Of a stretch of DNA of 30,918 nucleotides, positions 15,591 to 22,735 are shown in pieces (within the stretch, counting starts at the first letter, position 1; every line of letters begins with the position of its first letter). Source of the stretch: Streptomyces griseus subsp. griseus. GTDB taxonomy: Bacteria > Actinomycetota > Actinomycetes > Streptomycetales > Streptomycetaceae. A model generated the notes under the pieces. It had not been told where the DNA came from and did not search any database. It saw only the letters and a list, made by a program, of their open reading frames with translations. The translations under genes were made by a program, and so were the position numbers. The stretch lies in NCBI RefSeq assembly GCF_000720255.1, contig NZ_JOJE01000060.1, positions 1-30,918 of the forward strand, given 5' to 3'.

Positions 15591-16754
15591 TCAGCGCTGC
15601 GAAGCTTCAGAACCGCTGGTCGAGGCGGTCTGCTGGAACAGCCATTCGGATTTGAGTTCCGCATATCCTGGCTTGATCACGTCATTGATCATCGCCAGTC
15701 GTTCGTCGAAAGGAATGAACGCTGATTTCATCGCATTGACGGAGAACCACTGGATGTCGTCGAGCGTGTAACCGAACGCGTCGACAAGGTGCTCGAATTC
15801 CCGGCTCATGCTGGTCCCGGACATCAGCCGGTTGTCCGTGTTGACCGTCGCCCGGAAGTGGAGCCGGCGCAGCAGCCCGATGGGGTGCTCGGCGTACGAG
15901 GCGGCGGCCCCGGTCTGGAGGTTGGAGCTGGGGCACAGCTCCAACGGGACGCGCTTGTCCCGGACGTAGCCGGCGAGCCGTCCCAGCTTCACCGAGCCGT
16001 CCTGGTGGACCTGGATGTCGTCGATGATGCGTACGCCGTGCCCGAGCCGGTCGGCGCCGCACCATTGGAGGGCCTGCCAGATGGAGGGCAGCCCGAACGC
16101 CTCGCCGGCGTGGATGGTGAAGTGGTTGTTCTCGCGCTTGAGGTACTCGAAGGCGTCGAGGTGCCGGGTGGGCGGGTAGCCGGCCTCGGCGCCGGCGATG
16201 TCGAAGCCGACGACGCCGAGGTCGCGGTAACGGTTGGCGAGTTCGGCGATCTCCAGGGCGCGGGCCGCGTGCCGCATGGCGGTCAGCAGGGCACCGACGC
16301 GGATGCGGTGGCCGTTCTCCCTCGCCCGCCGCTCGCCCTCACGGAAGCCCTCGTTGACGGCTTCGACGACCGCTTCGAGGCCGAGCCCGCCCTCCAGGTG
16401 CTGTTCGGGGGCGTAGCGCACCTCGGCGTAGACGACGCCGTCCGCGGCGAGGTCCTCGGCGCACTCGGCGGCGACCCGGACGAGCGCGTCGCGGGTCTGC
16501 ATGACGCCGACCGTGTGCGAGAAGGTCTCCAGATACCGCTCCAGGGAGCCGGAGTCGGCCGCCTCGCGGAACCAGACGCCGAGCGCGGCGGGGTCGGTCT
16601 CGGGGAGCTGGGAGTACCCGGTCTCCCGGGCGAGGTCCACGATCGTGGCGGGGCGCAGCCCGCCGTCGAGGTGGTCGTGCAGCAGAACCTTGGGTGCCCG
16701 GCGGATCTGGTCCGAGCTCGGGGTGGTTCCCGTCCGGTCAGTCTGGCTCGTCAT
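15591..16754 (-). CDS. add: adenosine deaminase
   Basis: Add converts adenosine and deoxyadenosine to inosine and deoxyinosine. The 387-residue amidohydrolase barrel has zinc ligands H26 and H28 in LLHDHLDGG, the catalytic Glu in TIHAGEAFG, the histidine of RLGHGVRI and the late aspartate in [10 protein letters not shown]. In mouse and E. coli enzymes the last motif is TDD; here the second Asp is Asn. The length is slightly above the usual 330-350 because of the N- and C-terminal tails. The ATG is fixed by a -10 box (TACAGT) 6 nt upstream, implying a leaderless mRNA, and by the palindromic operator 17-28 nt upstream. It is divergent from a hydrolase gene. Confidence 0.95.
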   Translation of the reverse strand: MTSQTDRTGTTPSSDQIRRAPKVLLHDHLDGGLRPATIVDLARETGYSQLPETDPAALGVWFREAADSGSLERYLETFSHTVGVMQTRDALVRVAAECAEDLAADGVVYAEVRYAPEQHLEGGLGLEAVVEAVNEGFREGERRARENGHRIRVGALLTAMRHAARALEIAELANRYRDLGVVGFDIAGAEAGYPPTRHLDAFEYLKRENNHFTIHAGEAFGLPSIWQALQWCGADRLGHGVRIIDDIQVHQDGSVKLGRLAGYVRDKRVPLELCPSSNLQTGAAASYAEHPIGLLRRLHFRATVNTDNRLMSGTSMSREFEHLVDAFGYTLDDIQWFSVNAMKSAFIPFDERLAMINDVIKPGYAELKSEWLFQQTASTSGSEASQR

Positions 16755-16760
16755 TTTCGC

Positions 16761-16766
16761 ACTGTA
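16761..16766 (-). promoter_or_regulatory. add -10 box, leaderless start
   Basis: Read on the minus strand, TACAGT is followed by 6 nt (GCGAAA) and the ATG at 16754. There is no Shine-Dalgarno sequence. The operator at 16771-16782 lies 4 nt upstream of the hexamer. Confidence 0.6.
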
Positions 16767-16770
16767 ACGC

Positions 16771-16782
16771 CTACGCGCGTAG
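16771..16782. promoter_or_regulatory. nucleoside-regulon operator CTACGCGCGTAG before add
   Basis: Exact copy of the 12-bp palindrome found before deoC and the ABC importer. It occupies the -10/-35 spacer of the add promoter, where binding would compete with RNA polymerase. Confidence 0.75.
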
Positions 16783-16867
16783 ACGGCTCGTCACGCGGAT
16801 CCGTCGATACGTAACGGTGACCCCACGTACTAGTGGCGTACACCGGCACTTCTGACACTGTTCTGTC

Positions 16868-17629
16868 ATGGCACAGCAAGCGATGCCGGCCCGAACGGCC
16901 CGGCTGGGGAAGGTGATCGGGCCCGAGCCGACGGCCGTGAGCGGGGTGGTGCTGCTCCTCCCCGGCGGCGAGGAGGCCTCCGACCGCAGACCGTCCCCGA
17001 TGTTCGCGGCCGCGTCCGTCCGCACGCTCGGGCGCCGCCTGTCCCTGCGGGGGCGCGAGGAGGGTCTGGCGACCCATGTCGTGCACTACCGCTACCGCGG
17101 GTGGAACGGAAGCGAGGCGCATCTGGCGCGCGACGCGGCCTGGGCGGCGGACGAGGCCGTACGGCGTTACGGGGACGTGCCGGTGTGCCTGGTCGGTGTC
17201 GGCATGGGCGGGCGGGCGGCGCTGCACGCGGGCGGGCACGATGCCGTCAACTCCGTGCTGGCGATTGCTCCCTGGCTGCCCGAGGAGGACGTGGCGGTGG
17301 CACCCGAACCGGTGAAACAGCTGGTGGGACGGCGGGTGTTGATCGTGCACGGCACGCATGACGAGCGCACCGACCCGGAGTTGTCGTTCCGGCTGGCGGC
17401 GCGGGCGAAGAAGGCGAACCGGGCAGTGTGCCGGTTCGAGGTGCATGCCGACGGGCACGGGCTCCAGCAGTACCGGGACGAGGTGCACGCGCTGGCTGCG
17501 GATTTCGTGCTGGGGTGTCTTTTCGGGCGGTCGTTCGCGCGGCCCGTGGAGGATGCGCTGGCTGCTCCGCCGCCATTGGGGTTGAGGATGCCGTTGGCTT
17601 CTGGGTTCGGGAAGTCGTTGCGGCGGTAG
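16868..17629 (+). CDS. alpha/beta-hydrolase-fold protein with Gly at nucleophile position
   Basis: The 253-residue protein has an alpha/beta-hydrolase core. The first strand is VSGVVLLLPGGEE, with an oxyanion-type GG. The nucleophile-elbow strand is VCLVGVGMGGRAALHAGGHD. The acid loop is VLIVHGTHDERTDP and the histidine loop HADGHGL. The elbow normally reads G-x-S-x-G (or Cys in dienelactone hydrolases). Here it is G-V-G-M-G, so the expected nucleophile is glycine while acid and His seem kept. The protein may be a non-hydrolytic relative, or the nucleophile may lie elsewhere. The ATG has no Shine-Dalgarno sequence. It is divergent from add with a 113-nt intergenic region; function unknown. 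Confidence 0.75.
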   Translation: MAQQAMPARTARLGKVIGPEPTAVSGVVLLLPGGEEASDRRPSPMFAAASVRTLGRRLSLRGREEGLATHVVHYRYRGWNGSEAHLARDAAWAADEAVRRYGDVPVCLVGVGMGGRAALHAGGHDAVNSVLAIAPWLPEEDVAVAPEPVKQLVGRRVLIVHGTHDERTDPELSFRLAARAKKANRAVCRFEVHADGHGLQQYRDEVHALAADFVLGCLFGRSFARPVEDALAAPPPLGLRMPLASGFGKSLRR

Positions 17630-17677
17630 GGGCCGGGTGCGTTTCGCCGGCTTCGGGGTGCGGGCTGTGGGGGGCTT

Positions 17678-17763
17678 GTCGCGCCCGCGCGGCGGAGCCG
17701 CAGAACGACACCGCCCCGCGCCCCTTCAGGTGGGCGACACCGCCCCGCGCCCCTTCAGGTGGG
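17678..17763. repeat. GC-rich intergenic repeat with 29-bp tandem duplication
   Basis: A block with a GCGGC-GGA-GCCGC hairpin (17689-17701) is followed by a unit containing CCGCCCCGCGCCCCTTCAGG. The unit is present twice, identically, at 17706-17734 and 17735-17763. The composition matches an abundant intergenic element of Streptomyces genomes that I remember only in general form. The second copy overlaps the LysR stop codon at 17755-17757, so the last codons and stop are duplicated downstream. Confidence 0.7.
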
Positions 17764-18708
17764 CAACAGTTGGCCCCTCTTGGACAGCAGGAACTTCTTG
17801 AAGGCGGCCACCGGTGGGGTGTCCGGGCGGCCCGCCAGCCAGGCCACGCCGATCTCCCGTACCGCTCGCTGGCCGGTGACCGTCAGTTCCACCACCCCTG
17901 GGCGGGGGACCGCAGGCGGCGGCAGCAGGGCCACCCCCAGGCCGGCCGCCACGAGCCCGCGCAGCGTCTCCGCCTCCTCGCCCTCGAAGGCGACCCGCGG
18001 GGCGAAGCCGGCCTCGCGGCACAGGTCGTCGGTGATGCGGCGCAGGCCGTAGCCCGGTTCGAGGGTGACGAAGGTTTCGTCGGCGGCCTCGGTGAGGCGG
18101 ACCCTGCGGCGGCTCGCGAGGCGGTGGTCGGCGGGGACGACGAGACGGAGTTTCTGTTCGTCGAGGCGGCGGGCGACCAGGTCGGGGGCGTCGGGGACCG
18201 GGGAGGTAAGGCAGAGGTCGAGCTCGCCCGCGCGCAGGCGTTCGATCATCGCCTCGCCGTAGTTCTGGACCAGACTGAAGCGGACGCGGGGGTGGTCCTC
18301 GCGGAAGGCGTGCAGGAGGCCGGGGACGGTCTCGGCGCCCATGGTGTGCAGGAAGCCGAACGCGACCTTGCCGGTGGCGGGGTCGGCGTCGGCGCGGACC
18401 TCCTCGGCGGCGCGCTCGACCTCGGAGAGGGCGCGTTCGACGGAGGCGAGGAAGGTGCGGCCGGCGGGGGTGAGGGAGACCGTACGGCCGTGGCGGGCGA
18501 ACAGGTCGACGCCCAGGTCCTGTTCGAGGCGGACCATCGCGCGGGAGAGGGTGGACTGCGGGACGTTCATCTCCTGGGCGGCGCGGGTGACGTGCTCGGT
18601 GCGGGCGACTCCCGCGAAGTACGCGAGACGCGGCGCGAGCAACATCGTCATGTCTGCTGTGTCACTGCTCGGTGACAGCCGCTGCTGTGACCTCGGTTGA
18701 TGCACCAT
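17755..18708 (-). CDS. LysR-family transcriptional regulator
   Basis: The 317-residue regulator has an N-terminal winged helix (about residues 27-86; VTRAAQEMNVPQSTLSRAMV, RLEQDLGVDLFARHGRTVSL) and a linker helix. A periplasmic-binding-type effector domain follows (KVAFGFLHTMGAETVPGLLH, DLCLTSPVPDAPDL, LVAAGLGVALLPP). It is divergent from an MFS exporter across a short region with a T-N11-A box, the usual pattern where LysR controls its neighbour, as with E. coli ynfL/ynfM. The start at ATG 18708 (MVHQPRSQQR) is supported by CATAAT 7 nt upstream. ATG 18651 (MTMLLAPRL), nearer the HTH, has no Shine-Dalgarno sequence. The ligand is unknown. Confidence 0.88.
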   Translation of the reverse strand: MVHQPRSQQRLSPSSDTADMTMLLAPRLAYFAGVARTEHVTRAAQEMNVPQSTLSRAMVRLEQDLGVDLFARHGRTVSLTPAGRTFLASVERALSEVERAAEEVRADADPATGKVAFGFLHTMGAETVPGLLHAFREDHPRVRFSLVQNYGEAMIERLRAGELDLCLTSPVPDAPDLVARRLDEQKLRLVVPADHRLASRRRVRLTEAADETFVTLEPGYGLRRITDDLCREAGFAPRVAFEGEEAETLRGLVAAGLGVALLPPPAVPRPGVVELTVTGQRAVREIGVAWLAGRPDTPPVAAFKKFLLSKRGQLLPT

Positions 18709-18715
18709 GGGAACG

Positions 18716-18721
18716 ATTATG
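18716..18721 (-). promoter_or_regulatory. -10 box of the LysR gene
   Basis: Read on the minus strand, CATAAT is 7 nt from ATG 18708, giving a leaderless or nearly leaderless transcript. The LysR box lies 6 nt upstream of it, where bound regulator could repress its own gene. Confidence 0.45.
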
Positions 18722-18726
18722 GCGAT

Positions 18727-18739
18727 TCCATGCATTGGA
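18727..18739. promoter_or_regulatory. LysR-type T-N11-A box
   Basis: TCCATGCATTGGA has T and A at the ends 11 bases apart, with a CCA/TGG dyad around ATGCAT. It overlaps the proposed -35 (TTGGAC, 18735-18740) of the MFS gene and lies just upstream of the LysR -10 box. Confidence 0.55.
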
Positions 18740-18765
18740 CGGATGACCGGGGGTCTCCGTACCGT
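18735..18765 (+). promoter_or_regulatory. MFS exporter promoter, leaderless
   Basis: TTGGAC at 18735-18740, a 19-bp spacer and TACCGT at 18760-18765 precede ATG 18772 by 6 nt. The spacer is longer than optimal, as in many activator-dependent promoters. Confidence 0.45.
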
Positions 18766-18771
18766 CGAAGC

Positions 18772-20061
18772 ATGACTCCCGCCGATACCGGGGCGTCCAC
18801 CGTCGTGGGCGCCACCGCTTCCGTTCCCGCCGCCTCCGACCCCGTTGTCACCGACTCCCGCATGGCCCCGGGCGGCCCCGGCTACCGTCGGATGAGTTTC
18901 GCTCTCTTCCTCGCGGGTGTCGCGACCTTCGCGCTGCTGTACTCCACGCAGGCCCTGCTGCCGTTGATCTCCGGCGAGTTCGGGGTCGCGGCGAGCGAGG
19001 CGAGCTGGACGGTGGCCGCCGCGACCGGCGGTCTGGCGCTGTTCGTGCTGCCGATGAGCGCGCTGTCGGAGCGGTTCGGGCGGCGTGCGGTCATGACGGC
19101 GTCGCTCGCGGTCGCCGTCGGTATCGGTCTGCTGGTTCCCTTCGCCCCGTCGCTCGGTGTCCTGGTCGTGCTGCGGGCGCTCCAGGGCGCCGCGCTGGCC
19201 GGTCTGCCGGCGTCGGCGACCGCCTACCTCGCGGAGGAGGTCCGGCCGAAGGCGCTGGTCACGGCGATCGGCCTGTTCGTCGCGGGCAACAGCGTCGGCG
19301 GCATGAGCGGCCGGGTCATCACCGGCTGGGTCGCGCAGGAGTGGGGCTGGCGGGTCGCCGTCGGGGTGATCGGCGCGATCGCGGTGGCCTGCGCGGTGGC
19401 GTTCCGGCTGCTGCTCCCGGCGCCGAAGCACTTCGTGACGGGCTCGCTGCGGCCCCGCGTCCTGGCCCGTACGGTCCGCGACCACCTGTCCAACCCGCTG
19501 CTGTGCCGCCTGTACGCGATCGGCGCGCTGTTCATGACGGTCTTCGGCGGTGTGTACACCGTCATCGGCTACCGCCTGACGGAGGCCCCGTTCTCGCTGC
19601 CGCAGGGCATCGTCGGCTCGATCTTCCTGGTGTACCTGGTCGGTACGGTGTCGGCGTCGACCGCGGGCCGGCTGGTGGGCCGCTTCGGCCGCCGGGGCGC
19701 CCTGTACCTGGCGGGCGGCACGACGGCGACGGGTCTGCTGCTGTCCCTCGCCGACTCCCTGCCGCTGGTCCTGCTGGGTCTGGTCCTGATCACCGGGGGC
19801 TTCTTCGCCGGTCACGCGGTGGCGTCCTCGGCGGTCAGCAAGACGGCCACCAGGGGCCGCGCGCAGGCCTCGGCGCTCTACCAGTCGGCGTACTACATCG
19901 GCTCCAGCGCGGGCAGCACGGTCGGCGCGATCGCCTTCCACGCGGGCGGCTGGGCCGGCACGGTGGGCGTCGGGGTGCTGGCGGTGCTCGGTGTCGTGAC
20001 GATCACGGTGTTCGGGTCGCGGGCGGCCCGGGTGGAGCGGCGGCGCCCGGTGACTGCCTGA
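18772..20061 (+). CDS. MFS transporter, YnfM-like
   Basis: This 429-residue, 12-TM major facilitator has motif A between TM2 and TM3 (SALSERFGRRAVMTASL). TM1 contains FLAGVATFALLYSTQALLPL and TM4 LRALQGAALAGLPASATAYL. The loop after TM5 has TGWVAQEWGWRVAVG. Sequence style and the divergent LysR partner resemble the E. coli YnfM group of drug/metabolite exporters. The hydrophilic N-terminus of about 40 residues is rich in Thr/Ser/Ala. ATG 18772 is supported by the -10 box 6 nt upstream; an upstream in-frame ATG at 18697 would overlap the LysR gene. Its substrate is not deducible. An extruded small molecule is likely also the LysR effector. Confidence 0.88.
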   Translation: MTPADTGASTVVGATASVPAASDPVVTDSRMAPGGPGYRRMSFALFLAGVATFALLYSTQALLPLISGEFGVAASEASWTVAAATGGLALFVLPMSALSERFGRRAVMTASLAVAVGIGLLVPFAPSLGVLVVLRALQGAALAGLPASATAYLAEEVRPKALVTAIGLFVAGNSVGGMSGRVITGWVAQEWGWRVAVGVIGAIAVACAVAFRLLLPAPKHFVTGSLRPRVLARTVRDHLSNPLLCRLYAIGALFMTVFGGVYTVIGYRLTEAPFSLPQGIVGSIFLVYLVGTVSASTAGRLVGRFGRRGALYLAGGTTATGLLLSLADSLPLVLLGLVLITGGFFAGHAVASSAVSKTATRGRAQASALYQSAYYIGSSAGSTVGAIAFHAGGWAGTVGVGVLAVLGVVTITVFGSRAARVERRRPVTA

Positions 20062-20100
20062 GCACGTCCTCGGCGGTACGTTCCCCCTGCTCGGGGCCGG

Positions 20101-20123
20101 TTGTCAGTGGGCGCGGATAGCGT
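20101..20123 (+). promoter_or_regulatory. DNA-damage (RecA-NDp/PafBC-type) promoter of the clamp paralogue
   Basis: TTGTCAGTG (20101-20109), 8 nt, TAGCGT (20118-20123): an exact match to the RecA-independent DNA-damage promoter consensus TTGTCRGTG-N8-TANNNT of actinobacteria, which in mycobacteria is activated through PafBC. The predicted start is near 20130, giving a 30-nt leader to ATG 20160. Confidence 0.8.
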
Positions 20124-20159
20124 CCCCGGACCAACCGGTGCGAGCAGGGGGTTTTGTCG

Positions 20160-21314
20160 ATGGAGTTCCGGGTCGAGCGCGGGGTCCTCGCGGAGGCGGT
20201 CGGATGGGCGGCGCGGGCGCTGCCCGCTCGTACGCCCGTGCCGGTGCTGGGCGGGCTGCTGCTGACGGCGACGGCGGGGCGGCTGGGCGTCTCGGGGTTC
20301 GACTTCGAGACGGCGGCGCGCGTCGAGGCCGACGCGGAGGTGGCGGCGGACGGTGAGGTGCTCGTCCTGGGGCGCAGGCTGCTGGACATCTGCAAGGTGC
20401 TGCCGGACGGGCCGGTGAGCTGTGTCCTGGAGGGGACCCGGTTCACGGTGGAGGCGGGCGGCACCCGGTTCGGCCTGTCGACGCTCCCGCGCGAGGAGTA
20501 CCCGGCCCTGCCGACGCCTCCCGAGGTGTACGGCACCGTGGACGCCGGCGCCTTCGCGGCCGCCGTCGGCCAGGTCGCGGTGGCCGCGGGCCGCGACGAC
20601 ACGCTTCCGGTGCTCACCGGGATCCAGCTGCGGCTGGCCGGGGACGCGATGACGCTGGCCGCCTGCGACCGCTACCGGTACGCGGTGCGGCGGCTGGAGT
20701 GGAAGCCGGAGGCGGGGACGGCCGACGGGGAGGTGGAGGCATTGCTGCCCGCGCGGCGGCTGCTGGACGTGGCACGGTCGCTGGCGCGCTGCGGTGACGT
20801 GCGCATCGGGCTGGACGCCACGGCGGGCGGCGGCCTGGTCGGGTTCGAGGGCGGCGGTATGCGCAGCGTGGTGCGGCAGCTGGACGGGCGGCTGCCCGCG
20901 TACGGGTCGCTGTTCGACACGGCGGGGGCCGCGGTCGCCGAGGTGGGGTGCGGGGAGCTGCGGGAGGCGGTGCGGCGGGTCGCGGTGGTGGCGGAGGCGA
21001 ACAGCCCGGTGCGGCTGGACTTCTCCGGCGGGCCGGGCGCGGGGTCGGTGCTGCTGCGCGCCGGGTACGGCGACGACGTGGCCTCACAGCGGCTGCCGGC
21101 GTCGCTGAGCGGTGCCGATGAGGCCACCGTGGCGTTCAACCCGGCGTATCTGCTGGACGCGCTGAACTCCTTCGAGGCGCCCGGGCTGCGGCTGGAGCTG
21201 CTGGGGGCGGGGCAGCGGGCGCTGCTGGAGGCGGTGCCGGAGGGTGGGGCCGGGGACGAGGAGGCGGTCGGGTCGCACCGGCACCTGCTCATGTCGGTAC
21301 GGCAGCTGGTCTGA
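20160..21314 (+). CDS. DNA polymerase III beta sliding clamp paralogue
   Basis: The 384-residue protein has the three-domain layout of DnaN: N-terminal FRVERGVLAEAVGWAARALP, first-domain GVSGFDFETAARVEADAEVA, middle-domain LTGIQLRLAGDAMTLAACDR YR, and C-terminal FNPAYLLDALNSF and LLMSVRQLV, equivalent to the final strand of clamps. Housekeeping dnaN lies next to dnaA at the origin; no dnaA or recF is here, so this is an extra, diverged copy. ATG 20160 has AGGGGG 8 nt upstream; TTG 20154 is less well placed. The DNA-damage-type promoter suggests a clamp used during repair or translesion synthesis, which is an inference. An ECF sigma gene with the same promoter type follows. Confidence 0.88.
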   Translation: MEFRVERGVLAEAVGWAARALPARTPVPVLGGLLLTATAGRLGVSGFDFETAARVEADAEVAADGEVLVLGRRLLDICKVLPDGPVSCVLEGTRFTVEAGGTRFGLSTLPREEYPALPTPPEVYGTVDAGAFAAAVGQVAVAAGRDDTLPVLTGIQLRLAGDAMTLAACDRYRYAVRRLEWKPEAGTADGEVEALLPARRLLDVARSLARCGDVRIGLDATAGGGLVGFEGGGMRSVVRQLDGRLPAYGSLFDTAGAAVAEVGCGELREAVRRVAVVAEANSPVRLDFSGGPGAGSVLLRAGYGDDVASQRLPASLSGADEATVAFNPAYLLDALNSFEAPGLRLELLGAGQRALLEAVPEGGAGDEEAVGSHRHLLMSVRQLV

Positions 21315-21351
21315 CCCGTCTGACCTGGGCTTCCGTGTGCTCCGGGCGCCG

Positions 21352-21374
21352 TTGTCAGTGGGGTGCGGTAGCTT
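21352..21374 (+). promoter_or_regulatory. DNA-damage (RecA-NDp/PafBC-type) promoter of the ECF sigma gene
   Basis: TTGTCAGTG (21352-21360), 8 nt, TAGCTT (21369-21374) also fits TTGTCRGTG-N8-TANNNT exactly. It shares most bases with the promoter at 20101 (TTGTCAGTGGG..GCGG). The leader to ATG 21430 is about 50 nt. Confidence 0.8.
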
Positions 21375-21429
21375 CCGAAGTACTGGGCGCACAGGCGCGT
21401 GACAGAACGGCCACAGGGGTGGGTGGACG

Positions 21430-22446
21430 ATGGGCAGCAGCATGGCGACACCGACAGACATCGATCTCCAACTGGAGAAGTACCGGGTCGAACTGACCGG
21501 GTACTGCTACCGCATGCTGGGTTCTTCCTTCGAGGCCGAGGACGCGGTGCAGGACACGATGGTCCGCGCCTGGAAGAGCTACGAGAAGTTCGAGGGCCGC
21601 TCCAGCCTCCGCTCGTGGCTGTACCGCATCGCGACGAACGTGTGCCTGGACATGCTGACGGCGGGCAACAAGCGGGCCCGGCCGATGGACCTGAGCGAGT
21701 CCACCCCGCTCGCCCAGGCGGCCCTCGCCCCCCGCCCCGACCACACCTGGCTGGAGCCGATGCCGGACGCCCGGGTGCTGCCGACGGTGGAGGACCCGGC
21801 GGATACGGCCGTGGCCAAGGAGTCGGTCCGGCTGGCCTTCATGGCGGCGCTCCAGCAACTGCCGCCGAAGCAGCGGGCGGTGCTGATCCTGCGTGAGGTG
21901 CTGGCGTGGAAGGCGAGCGAGGTCGCCGAGCTGCTCGGCACCTCGGTGGCGTCGGTCAACAGCGCGTTGCAGCGGGCCCGGGCGACTCTCGCCGAGCGGG
22001 ACGGCCAGGGACCCGAGGGGGCGGTCTCGGACCCGCTGGACGAGGAGCAGCAGAAGCTCCTGGAGCGCTATGTCGCCGCGTTCGAGGGGTACGACATGAC
22101 GGCCCTGACCGCGCTCCTCCACGAGGACGCCATCATGACGATGCCGCCGTTCGACCTGTGGCTGCGCGGCACCGCCGACATCACCGGCTTCATGACGACC
22201 CTCGGTTCCGCCTGCGCCGGCTCCCACCTCGTCCCGGTCCAGGTCAACGGCCTGCCGGGGTTCGCCCAGTACAAGCCCGACGAGGAGACGGGTGGCTTCA
22301 CCGCCTGGGCCGTCCAGGTCCTGGAGTTGTCAGACGGCCGGATCACCGGGTTCCACTGCTTTCTCGACACCCAGCGCTGGTTCCCGCTCTTCGACCTCCC
22401 CCTCCACCTCGAAGCGAAGCCCGACGAGGTCGAGGAGCGTGTGTAG
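21430..22446 (+). CDS. ECF sigma factor with C-terminal SnoaL-like domain
   Basis: The 338-residue protein has sigma region 2 (YRVELTGYCYRMLGSSFEAE, DAVQDTMVRAWKSYEKFEGR, LRSWLYRIATNVCLDML). A linker is followed by region 4 (LQQLPPKQRAVLILREVLAW, KASEVAELLGTSVASVNSAL). A SnoaL/NTF2-like domain forms roughly residues 205-330 (LLERYVAAFEGYDMTALTAL, LHEDAIMTMPPFDLWLRG). This architecture belongs to the long ECF group annotated SigX5-like (TIGR02960). In such sigmas the C-terminal domain, rather than an anti-sigma factor, is thought to control activity. The ATG start has GGGTGG about 3 nt upstream, and ATG 21442 is an alternative. Its 3' end overlaps the opposite STAS gene by 117 bp. Confidence 0.88.
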   Translation: MGSSMATPTDIDLQLEKYRVELTGYCYRMLGSSFEAEDAVQDTMVRAWKSYEKFEGRSSLRSWLYRIATNVCLDMLTAGNKRARPMDLSESTPLAQAALAPRPDHTWLEPMPDARVLPTVEDPADTAVAKESVRLAFMAALQQLPPKQRAVLILREVLAWKASEVAELLGTSVASVNSALQRARATLAERDGQGPEGAVSDPLDEEQQKLLERYVAAFEGYDMTALTALLHEDAIMTMPPFDLWLRGTADITGFMTTLGSACAGSHLVPVQVNGLPGFAQYKPDEETGGFTAWAVQVLELSDGRITGFHCFLDTQRWFPLFDLPLHLEAKPDEVEERV

Positions 22447-22716
22447 CCCGGGATCGGCATCCCGCAGCCGTATCCGTCCCCCGGCCCGCCGCGCGGCAAG
22501 CTGAAGCCGCGCGAGCAGATCGACTATGCCGAGGCCCGGTGGTCCGAGCCCCCCGACATCGCATACGACGATTCCGGCGCCGGTGCCCGCCATGAGCGCC
22601 CGCACGCCATCGCTCAGCCGCGTCACCTCCTCTCGGGTGACGGGGCCGGCCAGTACGAGTACGGGGGGTGTTGTGGCGTCCACGATCTGTAGACCGGGGG
22701 GAGGGCTACAAGTCAT
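22330..22716 (-). CDS. STAS-domain protein, possible anti-sigma antagonist-like
   Basis: The 128-residue frame reads LQIVDATTPPVLVLAGPVTR, then GAGIVVCDVGGLGPPGLGIV and DLLARLQLAARRAGGRIRLR. This is the STAS beta-alpha pattern of SpoIIAA/RsbV-like proteins. The phosphorylatable Ser of RsbV (D-x-S) is not obvious, since VGGLGPPGLGI has none, so classical phospho-switching is doubtful. The ATG at 22716 lacks a Shine-Dalgarno sequence, and it begins 19 nt after the Uma2 gene stop on the same strand. The last 117 bp are antisense to the ECF sigma gene. Translation of the whole STAS fold argues that it is real; the exact start is uncertain. Confidence 0.7.
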   Translation of the reverse strand: MTCSPPPGLQIVDATTPPVLVLAGPVTREEVTRLSDGVRALMAGTGAGIVVCDVGGLGPPGLGIVDLLARLQLAARRAGGRIRLRDADPGLHTLLDLVGLRFEVEGEVEEREPALGVEKAVEPGDPAV

Positions 22717-22735
22717 CGGAGGCTGGTGAAACCCC

